From the NCBI RefSeq assembly GCF_012489685.1, contig NC_080044.1, positions 31,228,369 to 31,292,368 on the forward strand: 64,000 bases of DNA, in the 5' to 3' direction. Positions within the stretch are counted from its first letter, which is position 1; every line of letters begins with the position of its first letter. A program made the position numbers and the translations under genes. This DNA is from Lotus japonicus. Lineage: Eukaryota > Streptophyta > Magnoliopsida > Fabales > Fabaceae. Positions 54,371 to 64,000 of this stretch are shown here, piece by piece. The notes beneath the pieces were generated by a model. The model was given only the letters and a program-made list of their open reading frames with translations, ran no database searches and had not been told where the DNA came from.

Positions 54371-55333
54371 ATGGTGAACACCAACCAGTTAGCTGAGATG
54401 ATGGCCACTATGGCCCAAGCCGTTACAGCACAGGCAAATGATAGTGCTATGAGGCGTGCTGCTGAGGAAGCACGTGCACAACATCAACGTCAGAGAGAGG
54501 TAACTCTCGACCAAAACAAAGGCCTCAATGACTTCAGGAGGCAAGATCCACCAAAGTTCTCGGGTGGTACTGACCCAGACAAAGCGGATCTCTGGATTCA
54601 GGAGATCGAGAAGATATTCGGCGTACTACAAACTGCTGAGGGTGCCAAGTTGGGTATGGCAACCTATCTGCTGCTCGGTGATGCTGAGTACTGGTGGAAG
54701 GGCACCAGGGGGATTATGGAAGACAACCACGAGGAGATCAACTGGAACTCCTTCCGAACTGCATTCTTGGAGAAATACTTTCCAACAAGTGCTCGGGATG
54801 AGCGGGAGTCACAATTTCTAACACTCCGTCAGGGAGGTATGTCGGTATCGGAATTTGCTTCGAAGCTGGAATCCTTGGCGAAGCATTTTCAATTCTTTCA
54901 TGACCATGTGAATGAGCGCTATATGTGCAAGCGTTTTGTTAACGGACTGAGGCCTGATATTGAGGACTCAGTGAGGCCACTGGGAATCATGCGATTCCAA
55001 TCATTGGTGGAGAAAGCCACGGAAGTGGAGCTGATGAAGAACCGGAGGTTGAACCGGGCTGGAACTGGAGGGCCGATGAGGTCGGGCTCTCAGAATGTTC
55101 AGAGCAGAGGGAGGTTTCAAAACAGGAGGCCGTATCAGCGTCCTGCTGGTAGAGGGTTTGCATCAGGATCATACAGGCCCATGGTGGGTGCTGCTGGTGG
55201 TTCTGGGGATCAGACTCAGAACAGGGAGTTGACTTGCTTCAAGTGTGGGAAGCCAGGGCATTACGCTCGTGCTTGTCCCGACACGAGACCCCAATGCTAC
55301 AACTGTAACAAATTGGGGCATACTGCTGCATAG
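54371..55333 (+). CDS. TkA Gag, ends at an in-frame TAG inside the second zinc knuckle
   Basis: Starts at ATG 54371 (MVNTNQLAEMMATMAQ). The gag capsid domain has FSGGTDPDKADLWIQEIEK, DAEYWWKG, FLEKYFPTSARDE and RFVNGLRPDI. A basic Gly/Arg linker follows, then CFKCGKPGHYARAC and a second knuckle CYNCNKLGHTAA, where TAG (55331-55333) falls one codon before the last Cys. The frame then continues unchanged into pol. The position inside a knuckle argues for a nonsense mutation rather than a normal Gag end, though low-level readthrough would give Gag-Pol. Confidence 0.87.
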   Translation: MVNTNQLAEMMATMAQAVTAQANDSAMRRAAEEARAQHQRQREVTLDQNKGLNDFRRQDPPKFSGGTDPDKADLWIQEIEKIFGVLQTAEGAKLGMATYLLLGDAEYWWKGTRGIMEDNHEEINWNSFRTAFLEKYFPTSARDERESQFLTLRQGGMSVSEFASKLESLAKHFQFFHDHVNERYMCKRFVNGLRPDIEDSVRPLGIMRFQSLVEKATEVELMKNRRLNRAGTGGPMRSGSQNVQSRGRFQNRRPYQRPAGRGFASGSYRPMVGAAGGSGDQTQNRELTCFKCGKPGHYARACPDTRPQCYNCNKLGHTAA

Positions 55334-58300
55334 TGCAGGCTACCAAAGGCGGAACCAACCGTCAACACTGCTCGAGGGAAGCGCCCTGCTGCAAAGGCGA
55401 GAGTCTACACCATGGATGGTGACGATGCTGAGGGGGTCGATGGACTGATTAGAGGCGACTGCGAGATTGACGGTAATCTCCTATCCGTACTTTTTGATTC
55501 CGGTGCAACGCACTCATTTATCTCTAAAGAATGTGCGATCAGATTAAGACTTCCTATTACTGCTTTGAGCTTCGATCTGATAGTTACTACTCCTGCCAAG
55601 ACTCTACTTGCTAATACTGCATGTATGTACTGTCCGATAACATATAACAATAGAGTCTATCATGCTAACCTAGTATGCCTAACTCTTAAGAACCTAGATA
55701 TTATCCTAGGAATGGATTGGTTGTCCCGTCATCATTGTCTTTTGGATTGCAACCGAAAGAGAGTGGTATTTCCTGATTCGGATCTTTCCAAGTATTTATC
55801 TGCCAATCACATTAGCGTCTCTTTGAACGAGGGATCTCAAGAGTATTCCGTTCTGCTGAGTTTGGAGAGTAAAGGGAATCCGGAAGTTGATAGTATTCCA
55901 GTGGTGAAGGAATTCATGGATGTTTTTCCTGGCGATGTACCTGGATTGCCGCCTGTACGCGACATTGAGTTTGCTATAGACATCGTACCGGGAACAGGGC
56001 CGATTTCGATTGCACCGTATCGTATGGCACCTGCGGAGCTAGTGGAATTGAAGTCCCAACTAGAAGATCTTTTGTCGAAGGGATTTATTCGACCAAGTGT
56101 TTCACCTCGGGGAGCGCCAGTCTTATTGGTGAAGAAGAAGGACGGGAAATCGAGACTATGTGTCGACTACCGGCAATTGAAAAAAGTAACCGTCAAGAAT
56201 AGGTATCCGTTACCTAGAATTGATGATTTGATGGATCAACTGCGAGGAGCTGCAATATTCTCAAAGATCGACCTGAAGTCGGGTTATCATCAAATCAGAG
56301 TCAAGACCGAGGATATCCAGAAGACGGCATTCAGAACCCGCTATGGACACTGTGAGTACTTAGTGATGCCATTTGGGGTGACAAATGCACCAGCAATATT
56401 CATGGCTTACATGAATATGACTTTCCATACATTCCTGGATCGATTCGTCGTGGTGTTTATCGACGATATTCTGATCTACTCAAAGAATGCTGAGGACCAT
56501 GAGGAGCACTTGCGTCAGGTTTTACAAGTGCTGAGGGAGAAGGAGTTGTACGCCAATCCTTCTAAGTGCGAATTTTGGCTCGAAGAGGTAAAATTCTTAG
56601 GCCATGTGATCTCTAAGGAGGGTATAGCTGTGGACCCAGCAAAGGTAGAGACCGTATTGTCATGGGAACGACCAAAGACGGTGACTGAGATCAGGAGTTT
56701 CGTTGGTTTGGCGGGATACTATCGTCGCTTTATCAAAAATTTCGCCAAGATTGTTGGACCTTTGACTCAACTTACGAGGAAGGACCAACCTTTTGCATGG
56801 ACTGAAGCGTGCGAAACTAGTTTTCAGACGATGAAGGAACGGTTGACGACGTCACCTGTACTCGTCTTACCGCAACCGGAGGAACCTTATGAGGTATACT
56901 GTGATGCTTCGCATCAAGGTTTGGGATGTGTGCTGATGCAACATCGGAAGGTGGTTGCTTATGCTTCAAGACAACTGAAGGTGCATGAGAAGAATTATCC
57001 AACTCATGACTTGGAACTAGCCGCAATCGTATTTGCGCTGAAGATTTGGAGACATCACTTATATGGATGCAATTTCACCATATTCAGTGATCATAAGAGC
57101 TTGAAGTACTTGTTTGAGCAGAAGGAGCTGAACATGAGACAAAGACGGTGGATGGAATTTCTCAAGGATTATGAGTTCACTCTACAATATCATCCTGGAA
57201 AGGCGAATGTTGTTGCTGATGCCTTGAGCAGGAAGATGCATATCTCGTCGATGATGGTTAAGGAGCTGCAATTGCTGGAACAATTCCGAGATTTGAGCTT
57301 AGATGTGAGATTGTCCGAAGGAGAACTGAAGTTCGGAATGATCAGAATTACCAATGGATTGATGGAAGAAATCCGAGACCAACAGTTACGAGATGAGTTT
57401 CTGCTCGGGAAAAGGAATTTGGTAAGTCAAGGTAAAGACCCAGAATTCAAGGTAGGAAGTGACAATATCCTACGGTGTAAGGATAGGGTTTGTGTACCTG
57501 ACAACCCTGACTTGAGGAGATTGATTATGGATGAGGGTCACAAGAGCAAGTTAAGCATTCATCCTGGAATGAAAAAGATGTATCAGGACTTGAAGGTGAA
57601 TTTTTGGTGGCCAGGAATGAAAAGACAAGTGGCCGAGTATGTAGCTGCATGTTTGACATGTCAGAAGGCGAAGGTGGAACACCAGAAATCTTCAGGTATG
57701 CTACAAAGCTTAGATGTACCAGAATGGAAATGGGATAGCATATCAATGGATTTCGTCGTGGCTTTGCCAAGAACTCAGAAGGGATATGATTCTATTTGGG
57801 TAATAGTGGATCGATTGACTAAGTCGGCTCACTTTATACCTGTGAGGACTACGTACAACGTGGAGAAACTATCAGAGATTTATATAGCTGAGATTGTACG
57901 ACTTCATGGAGTGCCGACAAGTATTGTTTCTGATCGAGACCCGAAGTTTACATCACATTTTTGGGGAGCTCTTCAAGAGGCTTTGGGAACGAGGCTGAGA
58001 CTAAGTTCTGCTTATCATCCGCAGACTGATGGACAGACTGAGAGAACAATCCAGTCGTTGGAGGATTTGCTACGCGCTTGCGTGTTAGACAACAAGGGCA
58101 GTTGGGATACCTTACTACCATTGATTGAGTTCACATACAACAACAGTTTTCATACGAGCATTGGTATGGCACCGTATGAGGCTTTGTATGGCCGCAAGTG
58201 TAGGACACCTCTATGTTGGTATCAAAATGGGGAAAATCTGTTAGTAGGACCGAAACTTCTGCAACAGACGACTGAGAAAATCAAGCAGATCAGAGAGAAG

Positions 58301-58789
58301 ATGAAGACTTCTCAGAGTAGACAGAAGAGTTATGCAGATCAAAGACGCAGAACTCTGGAATTCGAAGAAGGAGATCATGTATTTCTGAGAGTTACTCAGA
58401 CGACGGGAGTTGGTCGAGCAATCAAGTCAAAGAAGCTTACGCCCAAGTTTATTGGACCTTATCAGATCACTCGTCGAATTGGACCAGTCGCTTATCAGAT
58501 TGCACTACCTCCATTTCTATCGAACATTCATGACGTATTCCACGTGTCACAACTGAGGAAATATATTGCGGATCCGACACATGTTATCGAGCTGGATGAC
58601 ATTGAGTTGAAGGATAATCTGTCTTTCGAGGCACCGCCAATTAGCATTGGTGACACCAGGATAAAACAGTTGAGAGGAAAAGAGATCGAGTTAGTGAAGG
58701 TCATTTGGAATAAAGACACCGGTGATGCGACGTGGGAGCTGAAGGAGAAGATTCAAGAACAGTACCCAGAAATTTTTACTGACCCTTAA
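55334..58789 (+). CDS. TkA Pol: protease, RT, RNase H, integrase, chromodomain
   Basis: Open from the TAG to the stop at 58789, with an internal ATG at 55412. Residues counted from 55412: protease DSG at 29-31; RT with [19 protein letters not shown] and catalytic FIDD at 349-352; RNase H with [15 protein letters not shown] and DHKSLKYLF; integrase zinc region ([11 protein letters not shown]), then [20 protein letters not shown] and [10 protein letters not shown]; a [12 protein letters not shown] module; and a C-terminal chromodomain with [17 protein letters not shown]. All expected catalytic residues are visible. This is the helper-type relative of the minus-strand non-autonomous copies, which share its integrase-chromodomain sequence closely. 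Confidence 0.92.
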   Translation, partial: CRLPKAEPTVNTARGKRPAAKARVYTMDGDDAEGVDGLIRGDCEIDGNLLSVLFDSGATHSFISKECAIRLRLPITALSFDLIVTTPAKTLLANTACMYCPITYNNRVYHANLVCLTLKNLDIILGMDWLSRHHCLLDCNRKRVVFPDSDLSKYLSANHISVSLNEGSQEYSVLLSLESKGNPEVDSIPVVKEFMDVFPGDVPGLPPVRDIEFAIDIVPGTGPISIAPYRMAPAELVELKSQLEDLLSKGFIRPSVSPRGAPVLLVKKKDGKSRLCVDYRQLKKVTVKNRYPLPRIDDLMDQLRGAAIFSKIDLKSGYHQIRVKTEDIQKTAFRTRYGHCEYLVMPFGVTNAPAIFMAYMNMTFHTFLDRFVVVFIDDILIYSKNAEDHEEHLRQVLQVLREKELYANPSKCEFWLEEVKFLGHVISKEGIAVDPAKVETVLSWERPKTVTEIRSFVGLAGYYRRFIKNFAKIVGPLTQLTRKDQPFAWTEACETSFQTMKERLTTSPVLVLPQPEEPYEVYCDASHQGLGCVLMQHRKVVAYASRQLKVHEKNYPTHDLELAAIVFALKIWRHHLYGCNFTIFSDHKSLKYLFEQKELNMRQRRWMEFLKDYEFTLQYHPGKANVVADALSRKMHISSMMVKELQLLEQFRDLSLDVRLSEGELKFGMIRITNGLMEEIRDQQLRDEFLLGKRNLVSQGKDPEFKVGSDNILRCKDRVCVPDNPDLRRLIMDEGHKSKLSIHPGMKKMYQDLKVNFWWPGMKRQVAEYVAACLTCQKAKVEHQKSSGMLQSLDVPEWKWDSISMDFVVALPRTQKGYDSIWVIVDRLTKSAHFIPVRTTYNVEKLSEIYIAEIVRLHGVPTSIVSDRDPKFTSHFWGALQEALGTRLRLSSAYHPQTDGQTERTIQSLEDLLRACVLDNKGSWDTLLPLIEFTYNNSFHTSIGMAPYEALYGRKCRTPLCWYQNGENLLVGPKLLQQTTEKIKQIREKMKTSQSRQKSYADQRRRTLEFEEGDHVFLRVTQTTGVGRAIKSKKLTPKFIGPYQITRRIGPVAYQIALPPFLSNIHDVFHVSQLRKYIADPTHVIELDDIELKDNLSFEAPPISIGDTRIKQLRGKEIELVKVIWNKDTGDATWELKEKIQEQYPEIFTDP

Positions 58790-58807
58790 GTTTCGAGGTC
58801 GAAACTT

Positions 58808-58826
58808 TCTTTTTGGAGGGTAGTAA
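58808..58826 (+). other. TkA polypurine tract
   Basis: TTTTTGGAGGGTAGTAA directly before L5. Confidence 0.75.
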
Positions 58827-59531
58827 TGTAAGGCCCAAGTTTTTAAACTTATGCCAACTAAATAGAATCCTATTCACGATTAGGGTTGATGTATCGTGAA
58901 GGGAAACCTGAACTAGAGTTTACCAAATGAAATGAATATATGAAGGAGAAAGTGCAGGAAAAGTCTGAGGATCGTACCGAAGTCGATAAAAGTTATAGCA
59001 CGATCGTTATACGCTTAAACCTAGGTCAGAAACCCTAGTATATAGCTAGTTTTCACTTTTAGGCACGATGGAAGTTAATTCCAAAAATCTTCAGAGAAAT
59101 GTTAGAACTTCTCTTTTTCCATATATCACAATCGTTTCGAGGCGAAACTCTAGGATCTACGAACGTCCGATTCCAATCATCGGAAGTTTGCCGAAACCAA
59201 AACCCTGGTATTTCAAAACCCTAGAATCACCCGACAATGAGGACTTTTCTATTCGGAACATCAAATGAAGATTCTACACGCGTACACCCATTTCTCTTGA
59301 TGATTTCAATCTTTCTTCAGAAGGAAGTTTTCTATTCCGACATCCGATGCAAAAAGCAACTTATCGGGTAAAATAGTTTTATACCGATTATGCATTAGTC
59401 GCCAAAAATACAAGGAGACCTTTTTATAGTTTTGGTTTTCTTTTGCCAAAACTTATCTTATAATTCACGGAGAATGAAGCCGGAAAAATCAGATTCGCGA
59501 AACTTTCATTTTACCGCGTTTTGCCAACCTC

Positions 59532-59539
59532 TATATATA
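59532..59539 (+). promoter_or_regulatory. Candidate TATA box of LTR L5
   Basis: CCTCTATATATAGCC, same context as in L4. Confidence 0.6.
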
Positions 59540-60342
59540 GCCAAGAAAGGAAGAAAAAACACAAAAATCTTACCCATTTCTCTCTGAAGCCGCGAGTTTG
59601 CTAGGAGGAGGAGGAGAAGAGATTTTGTTCAATCCTTGCTTGATCGTCGATCAATCAGTTGCTACTTCAAGGTTTCGAGGTATAGTCGCTAATCCTTACC
59701 TCTGATCGCTTTTTCCATAGCTTTTCTGTAGACTTTTCTGAGCTGATAGTTTTGAGGTTTTTGCAAAACTATCCTGAATATTTCATTTTTGATTCTAAAC
59801 ATCTTCCTTACATGCCCAAGATCACTTCTGTCGGATTAGTTTTTCCGTTATGTCGCCGGAATTCCGCCGGAATCAATTTATGCCTTAAATACCCATTTTT
59901 GGAGTAAAGCTTCGTTCTTTGGGCTGAAAACTATCGCCTTAGCTTAGTGCTAGTAGGATTAGTTGTCATAAACGTCGTTAGTGACGTCCCTGTCAAATTT
60001 ACTTTTTGGGATTTCTGTTTTGAAATTCTAAGTTAAAAATCATGACCAAAATACCCCTGCGACAGTTTTCGATCCGATAATTTTTCCGAGTTTAGAATAC
60101 CCTTAGTTACGGCTAATGATAGCATAGGAACCAAGTTTGATCGAAGAAAAATCGAACCCTACAATTACCAAAAGTGGCCGAGCACTATAGGGGGGAGGGA
60201 GGAAAATTCCTTCTTCGAAAACTTGTCCTTTCGCGCTAGATTATCGTACCTCGGAGTATGTACTACTTCGTGTAACCTTAGTGAGTATTGATAGCTTAGT
60301 TTCCGATAGATTTTGATAGAATTCTGTGGTTTTACTTTCAAG

Positions 60343-60420
60343 GTGCTTTTGAGGAATTTCCTGAGGAGCAACGCTTTGCTTGTGAGGAAGAGTTCGAAGA
60401 TCACTCTGGAGAACCTACAG
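60343..60420 (+). other. Conserved 78-nt exon-like block in LTR L5
   Basis: Identical placement and length to the block in L4, between TTTCAAG and GTGAGGG. Confidence 0.4.
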
Positions 60421-61951
60421 GTGAGGGCTTCTCACTGAATCTCTAGTTAATGCTTAGGGTCGATACTTTCGACATTGTTTACTGTTTATGCACTTGTTTG
60501 TGTTTGATTGGAAAAATGTTTTCTGAGGCTTCGGCTGACAATGTAGATGATTCATCTACTGAATGCTTTTGAGATTGAATCTTCATGCTAAGTGCTAATT
60601 GGGTAATTTAGGATGTGTGATGCATGCCTTATATGCTAAGTGCTATGTGGTTATTACTTAATATGTTGATATATGACATGTTGATTGATTGTGATGAGTT
60701 AATTATGCTTTTACAATGAAATCTGAGTTTCTGAATAGTGAGAATAGCGGGCAGGTCATGCCGATTTTTATTTGAGAGTTTTGAGAAAGTTGATAGGACG
60801 AATGAGATTCGGGCCTTGTTATGGTGTTTCATGGATCGAGACATTCTCTGGTATCATTTGGGAATTAGGTGATCCCGAGAACTTATAAGATTTTGCGATA
60901 AGACTAAAAGGATATTATTTTGAAAAGAAAACTCATAAGACATTAAACAACCTCTAAATCTTCAATTAATGATAATAAACTCGAAAGGAAGCTTCGGATG
61001 CAAATCTTAGTTTTTGGAAAACGAGAAGTGTCGTCGGATCCAATCGTTAAGGAAGTTGAGAAGTGTTGAGTATGTCGATGTTCTTGTGCTGTTGGAGCAG
61101 CTGTGTTGAGTATGTTGATGCTCTTGTGCTGTTGGAGAAGCTATGTGTTGTTGGGCTATCCTGGGGATAAGTCCGGGAAACCGTTAGTCTCCGAGAGTGT
61201 GATACTCCGTGCTCGTTGAGTAGTTGTGACCATCGGATTGAGATGAGTCGGATGATTTGGAGATCATCGTGGGTTATGTGTTGTTGTGAAGAAGTGTCTT
61301 TTGTCGCAGAATCGACTTTACCTTAGGGTAAGCTTTTAGAGACTTTAATTTACCTAGAACACGTGGCGACGTGTCGAGTGAGATTCGGAGACGTTGTTTG
61401 ACTAATCATCCTGCATTCATGCAACATTAATGAGGTATTAACACAGGACGTACTCTGGACCTCGTCGGTTTCCAAAATGGTCATAAGACCCGGAATGCCG
61501 TGTAAGAGCGTTTGTAGACGTCTCTTGTAGCAGACCGAAATGGCAGACCTACGGGTTACGGCTGATCTGACTACCGTTGTTGTTGGAGTAAGAGGCACGC
61601 GGGCCGAAATGGTCCCACCGTGGCTGGTGCTAGGGCTGATCCGTTGATGTCCATCCGTTCCGGAATGCATATTGGTTGACTGGGTTAACCTGCATTGCAT
61701 ATCATGCAACATGCATACTAATTTAGTTGTCGAATGTGATTGTTATTTGTTAATCCTATTTGGAACATGTTAATTGTTATTATTGCTGTTATGTTCATTA
61801 TGGAATATGCAACCCTAGGATGTTATCCCTAGCTATAAGCCTAAGTGGCTATTATACTATCTGTATCTATTGATGCTATTAATTACGTAATTCTTTGGAG
61901 TTGACCCTCGCGTCTTCTGTGTGTGCTTTGGCGGACAACGCCTTTTGTCAG

Positions 61952-62431
61952 ATGTCCATTGCGGACTGGTTCACAATGGTCCACCCTTCGGGGGGGATCA
62001 GATATGAGATGATTGACCAGGATGACCCCGGTTCGTGGGTGGTAGACCCCGCTAGCCATCGCGCGACGTACTCCGGGAGGATCATGGAGGACCATGTAGA
62101 TAGTGGAGGACTCTTGAGGTCAGGAGTGCTGCGGAGATGCTCTGTCAGCTTCAACTTGCCATCGGGCGTTCACTGTGGACCAGGATTTGGAGGAGCACCG
62201 CCGCCACCTTCGTTTTCGGATGAGGAGGACCCCTCCGAGGAGGAGCCTGTGGGAGTGCATTCATCAGAGTCCAGCACACCCAGCGTTGCGATCATTGATG
62301 ATCAGGGTTCGGGCTCTAAGCCCGTGAGTCCAGCATCGGAGCGTATTGCGGTTGCGAGGGGAGGACGGATAGGGTTGGTAGACTTAGTCGTTCTGGATTC
62401 TGATTCAGACGACGATCATGCTAGCACGTAG
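61952..62431 (+). CDS. LTR-borne ORF of TkA (159 codons), copy in L5
   Basis: Intact third copy. Against the diverged L3 copy, the first 50 codons carry mostly synonymous changes. The last 14 codons (DLVVLDSDSDDDHA) have two synonymous changes and none that alter the protein, whereas the residues just before them vary freely. That pattern fits selection on a short C-terminal motif. The hydrophobic core followed by Ser/Asp is what SUMO-interacting motifs look like; the assignment is inference. Confidence 0.5.
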   Translation: MSIADWFTMVHPSGGIRYEMIDQDDPGSWVVDPASHRATYSGRIMEDHVDSGGLLRSGVLRRCSVSFNLPSGVHCGPGFGGAPPPPSFSDEEDPSEEEPVGVHSSESSTPSVAIIDDQGSGSKPVSPASERIAVARGGRIGLVDLVVLDSDSDDDHAST

Positions 62432-62923
62432 GTTTAGTGCTGATGTGAGCTCCTCGAGTTAGGATTAGTGTAGGAGTAGAGTTTTAGCTCTGACAGTCTT
62501 TGCTTCATTTGTTTCTTTGGGGACAGGGTAGTTCCGCCTATAGCTTTTTGTGTGGTTTCTTTACGATAATCACAGAGAGTTGGTTGGACTTAGGAGGTCT
62601 TGTTTCAGGCCGATGGGCCAGCTCATTCTCAGTTTTGAGGGATGGTGTTGCGGACACTTCACCCTTTTCATTTGGTTTGTACATATTGCCTACGGGCGCT
62701 ACTCTTCTATTACCCGTCACTTGAGGTTTACTCGTGACGATGTTGCTACTTACAGCGGGGGCTGTTATATATATTGTATATTAGTTTTATTGCTTTTCGC
62801 TTTTGGGTTTTATTTAATTCAGTCTTGTCTATATTATTATCAAAAAAAAATATTCACAGTTTTCCGCATTAAATTTACTTTTGGTTACTAAAGTGACGCC
62901 ACCGAAATCGGGGTGTTACATTG

Positions 62924-62935
62924 TGGTATCAGAGC
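62924..62935 (+). other. TkA primer-binding site, tandem unit 2
   Basis: TGGTATCAGAGC three bases after L5. Confidence 0.9.
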
Positions 62936-63132
62936 ACGGTCGAGTCTTTCGGGAGTTGTTGGGGAATAGGTCTTCTGTGCTAGGTTGTGTGACTCTGCAA
63001 AGAGTGAAAATTGATTGTCTGCAAGCGATTTTTCGCTTAGAATTGATTGAAGTTATTGCTTACTCATATTGTATAGTGATGCTAGATGCTATCTTATGAG
63101 GAGTACTGACTGTTTGCTTCCTTTAACAGAAC

Positions 63133-64000
63133 ATGGTGAACACCAACCAGTTAGCTGAGATGATGGCCACTATGGCCCAAGCCGTTACAGCACAGGCAAA
63201 TGATAGTGCTATGAGGCGTGCTGCTGAGGAAGCACGTGCACAGCATCAACGTCAGAGAGAGGTAACTCTCGACCAAAACAAAGGCCTCAATGACTTCAGG
63301 AGGCAAGATCCACCAAAGTTCTCGGGTGGTACTGACCCAGACAAAGCGGATCTCTGGATTCAGGAGATCGAGAAGATATTCGGCGTACTACAAACTGCTG
63401 AGGGTGCCAAGTTGGGTATGGCAACCTATCTGCTGCTCGGTGATGCTGAGTACTGGTGGAAGGGCACCAGGGGGATTATGGAAGACAACCACGAGGAGAT
63501 CAACTGGAACTCCTTCCGAACTGCATTCTTGGAGAAATACTTTCCAACAAGTGCTCGGGATGAGCGGGAGTCACAATTTCTAACACTCCGTCAGGGAGGT
63601 ATGTCGGTACCGGAATTTGCTTCGAAGCTGGAATCCTTGGCGAAGCATTTTCAATTCTTTCATGACCATGTGAATGAGCGCTATATGTGCAAGCGTTTTG
63701 TTAACGGACTGAGGCCTGATATTGAGGACTCAGTGAGGCCACTGGGAATCATGCGATTCCAATCATTGGTGGAGAAAGCCACGGAAGTGGAGCTGATGAA
63801 GAACCGGAGGTTGAACCGGGCTGGAACTGGAGGGCCGATGAGGTCGGGCTCTCAGAATGTTCAGAGCAGAGGGAGGTTTCAAAACAGGAGGCCGTATCAG
63901 CGTCCTGCTGGTAGAGGGTTTGCATCAGGATCATACAGGCCCATGGTGGGTGCTGCTGGTGGTTCTGGGGATCAGACTCAGAACAGGGAGTTGACTTGCT
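63133..64000 (+). CDS. TkA Gag, tandem unit 2 (partial, runs off the window)
   Basis: Open from ATG 63133 to the window end, nearly identical to the gag at 54371. One visible replacement is Pro for Ser in MSVPEFASKLE. The window ends just before the first zinc knuckle, so it cannot be seen whether this copy shares the TAG of unit 1. Confidence 0.88.
   Translation, partial: MVNTNQLAEMMATMAQAVTAQANDSAMRRAAEEARAQHQRQREVTLDQNKGLNDFRRQDPPKFSGGTDPDKADLWIQEIEKIFGVLQTAEGAKLGMATYLLLGDAEYWWKGTRGIMEDNHEEINWNSFRTAFLEKYFPTSARDERESQFLTLRQGGMSVPEFASKLESLAKHFQFFHDHVNERYMCKRFVNGLRPDIEDSVRPLGIMRFQSLVEKATEVELMKNRRLNRAGTGGPMRSGSQNVQSRGRFQNRRPYQRPAGRGFASGSYRPMVGAAGGSGDQTQNRELTC

Larger units (their letters stand above)
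58827..62920 (+). repeat. TkA LTR L5, shared by both plus-strand tandem units
   Basis: 4094 bp, TGTAAGGCCCAAGT to GGGGTGTTACA. It is preceded by a polypurine tract and followed by a primer-binding site and gag, so it serves as 3' LTR of unit 1 and 5' LTR of unit 2. It is the most complete TkA LTR in the window. Confidence 0.93.
50221..64000 (+). mobile_element. TkA plus-strand tandem: LTR - internal - LTR - internal (continues past window)
   Basis: L4 (50221-54158), internal 1 (54159-58826), L5 (58827-62920), internal 2 (from 62921). Both LTRs are followed by a primer-binding site and a gag start. The internal sequences at 54159-55240 and 62921-64000 show only about two visible differences. 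This is the pattern left by unequal recombination between LTRs, or by an assembly duplication. Confidence 0.88.

Overview
The window is plant nuclear DNA, most likely from a papilionoid legume. The evidence is spliced eukaryotic genes (LNK1-like, SIN3-like), MITEs, and nested Ty3/gypsy (Tekay, Tat) and Ty1/copia (SIRE) LTR retrotransposons whose primer sites end in the initiator-Met-complementary TGGTATCAGAGC. The legume assignment is inference, resting mainly on the LNK1-like protein and on the SIRE and Tekay repertoire. About 80% of the window is retrotransposon. I use two working labels for the Tekay-like chromoviruses: TkA (LTRs of about 3.7-4.1 kb) and TkB (LTRs of about 3.2 kb).

Layout. 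1-14119: minus-strand non-autonomous TkA arranged internal-LTR-internal-LTR, with a 100-N assembly gap in one LTR. 14120-14906: decayed copia gag. 15000-16380: AT-rich upstream DNA with a duplicated block, a Stowaway-like MITE and two G-boxes. 16390-20799: LNK1-like pseudogene (evening-clock coactivator family) with a MULE-type MITE in an intron, frameshifts, and a 716-bp TIR element exactly where its 3' end is lost. 22395-39151: minus-strand SIN3-like (PAH-domain) gene split by TkB (22861-38292, target duplication TGACT). TkB's 5' LTR was itself hit by a TkA element that is now a solo LTR (25051-29111, target duplication GGAAC). 39152-41317: non-coding, with a foldback MITE and a tandem duplication. 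41318-44415: truncated Tat-type gypsy (LTR, gag, protease). 44416-50220: SIRE-type copia (3' fragment, LTR, gag, pol), cut by a plus-strand TkA tandem, LTR-internal-LTR-internal, from 50221 to the window end.

How it fits together. TkB and the plus-strand TkA carry a nearly complete Gag-PR-RT-RNaseH-IN-chromodomain frame, each broken by a single TAG. The minus-strand TkA lacks capsid, protease and RT but keeps zinc knuckles and integrase-chromodomain, so it would have needed helper proteins. The two host genes between them are both broken.

The most unusual signal is inside the LTRs. TkA LTRs carry a 159-codon ORF between the TATA box and the primer-binding site. Its codon changes are mostly synonymous, and its C-terminus resembles a SUMO-interacting motif. 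Upstream lies a 78-nt exon-like block of exactly the same length in four LTRs. TkB LTRs carry an unrelated-looking 144-codon ORF in the same place. All identity and substitution statements are counts by eye; no alignment or database search was run.
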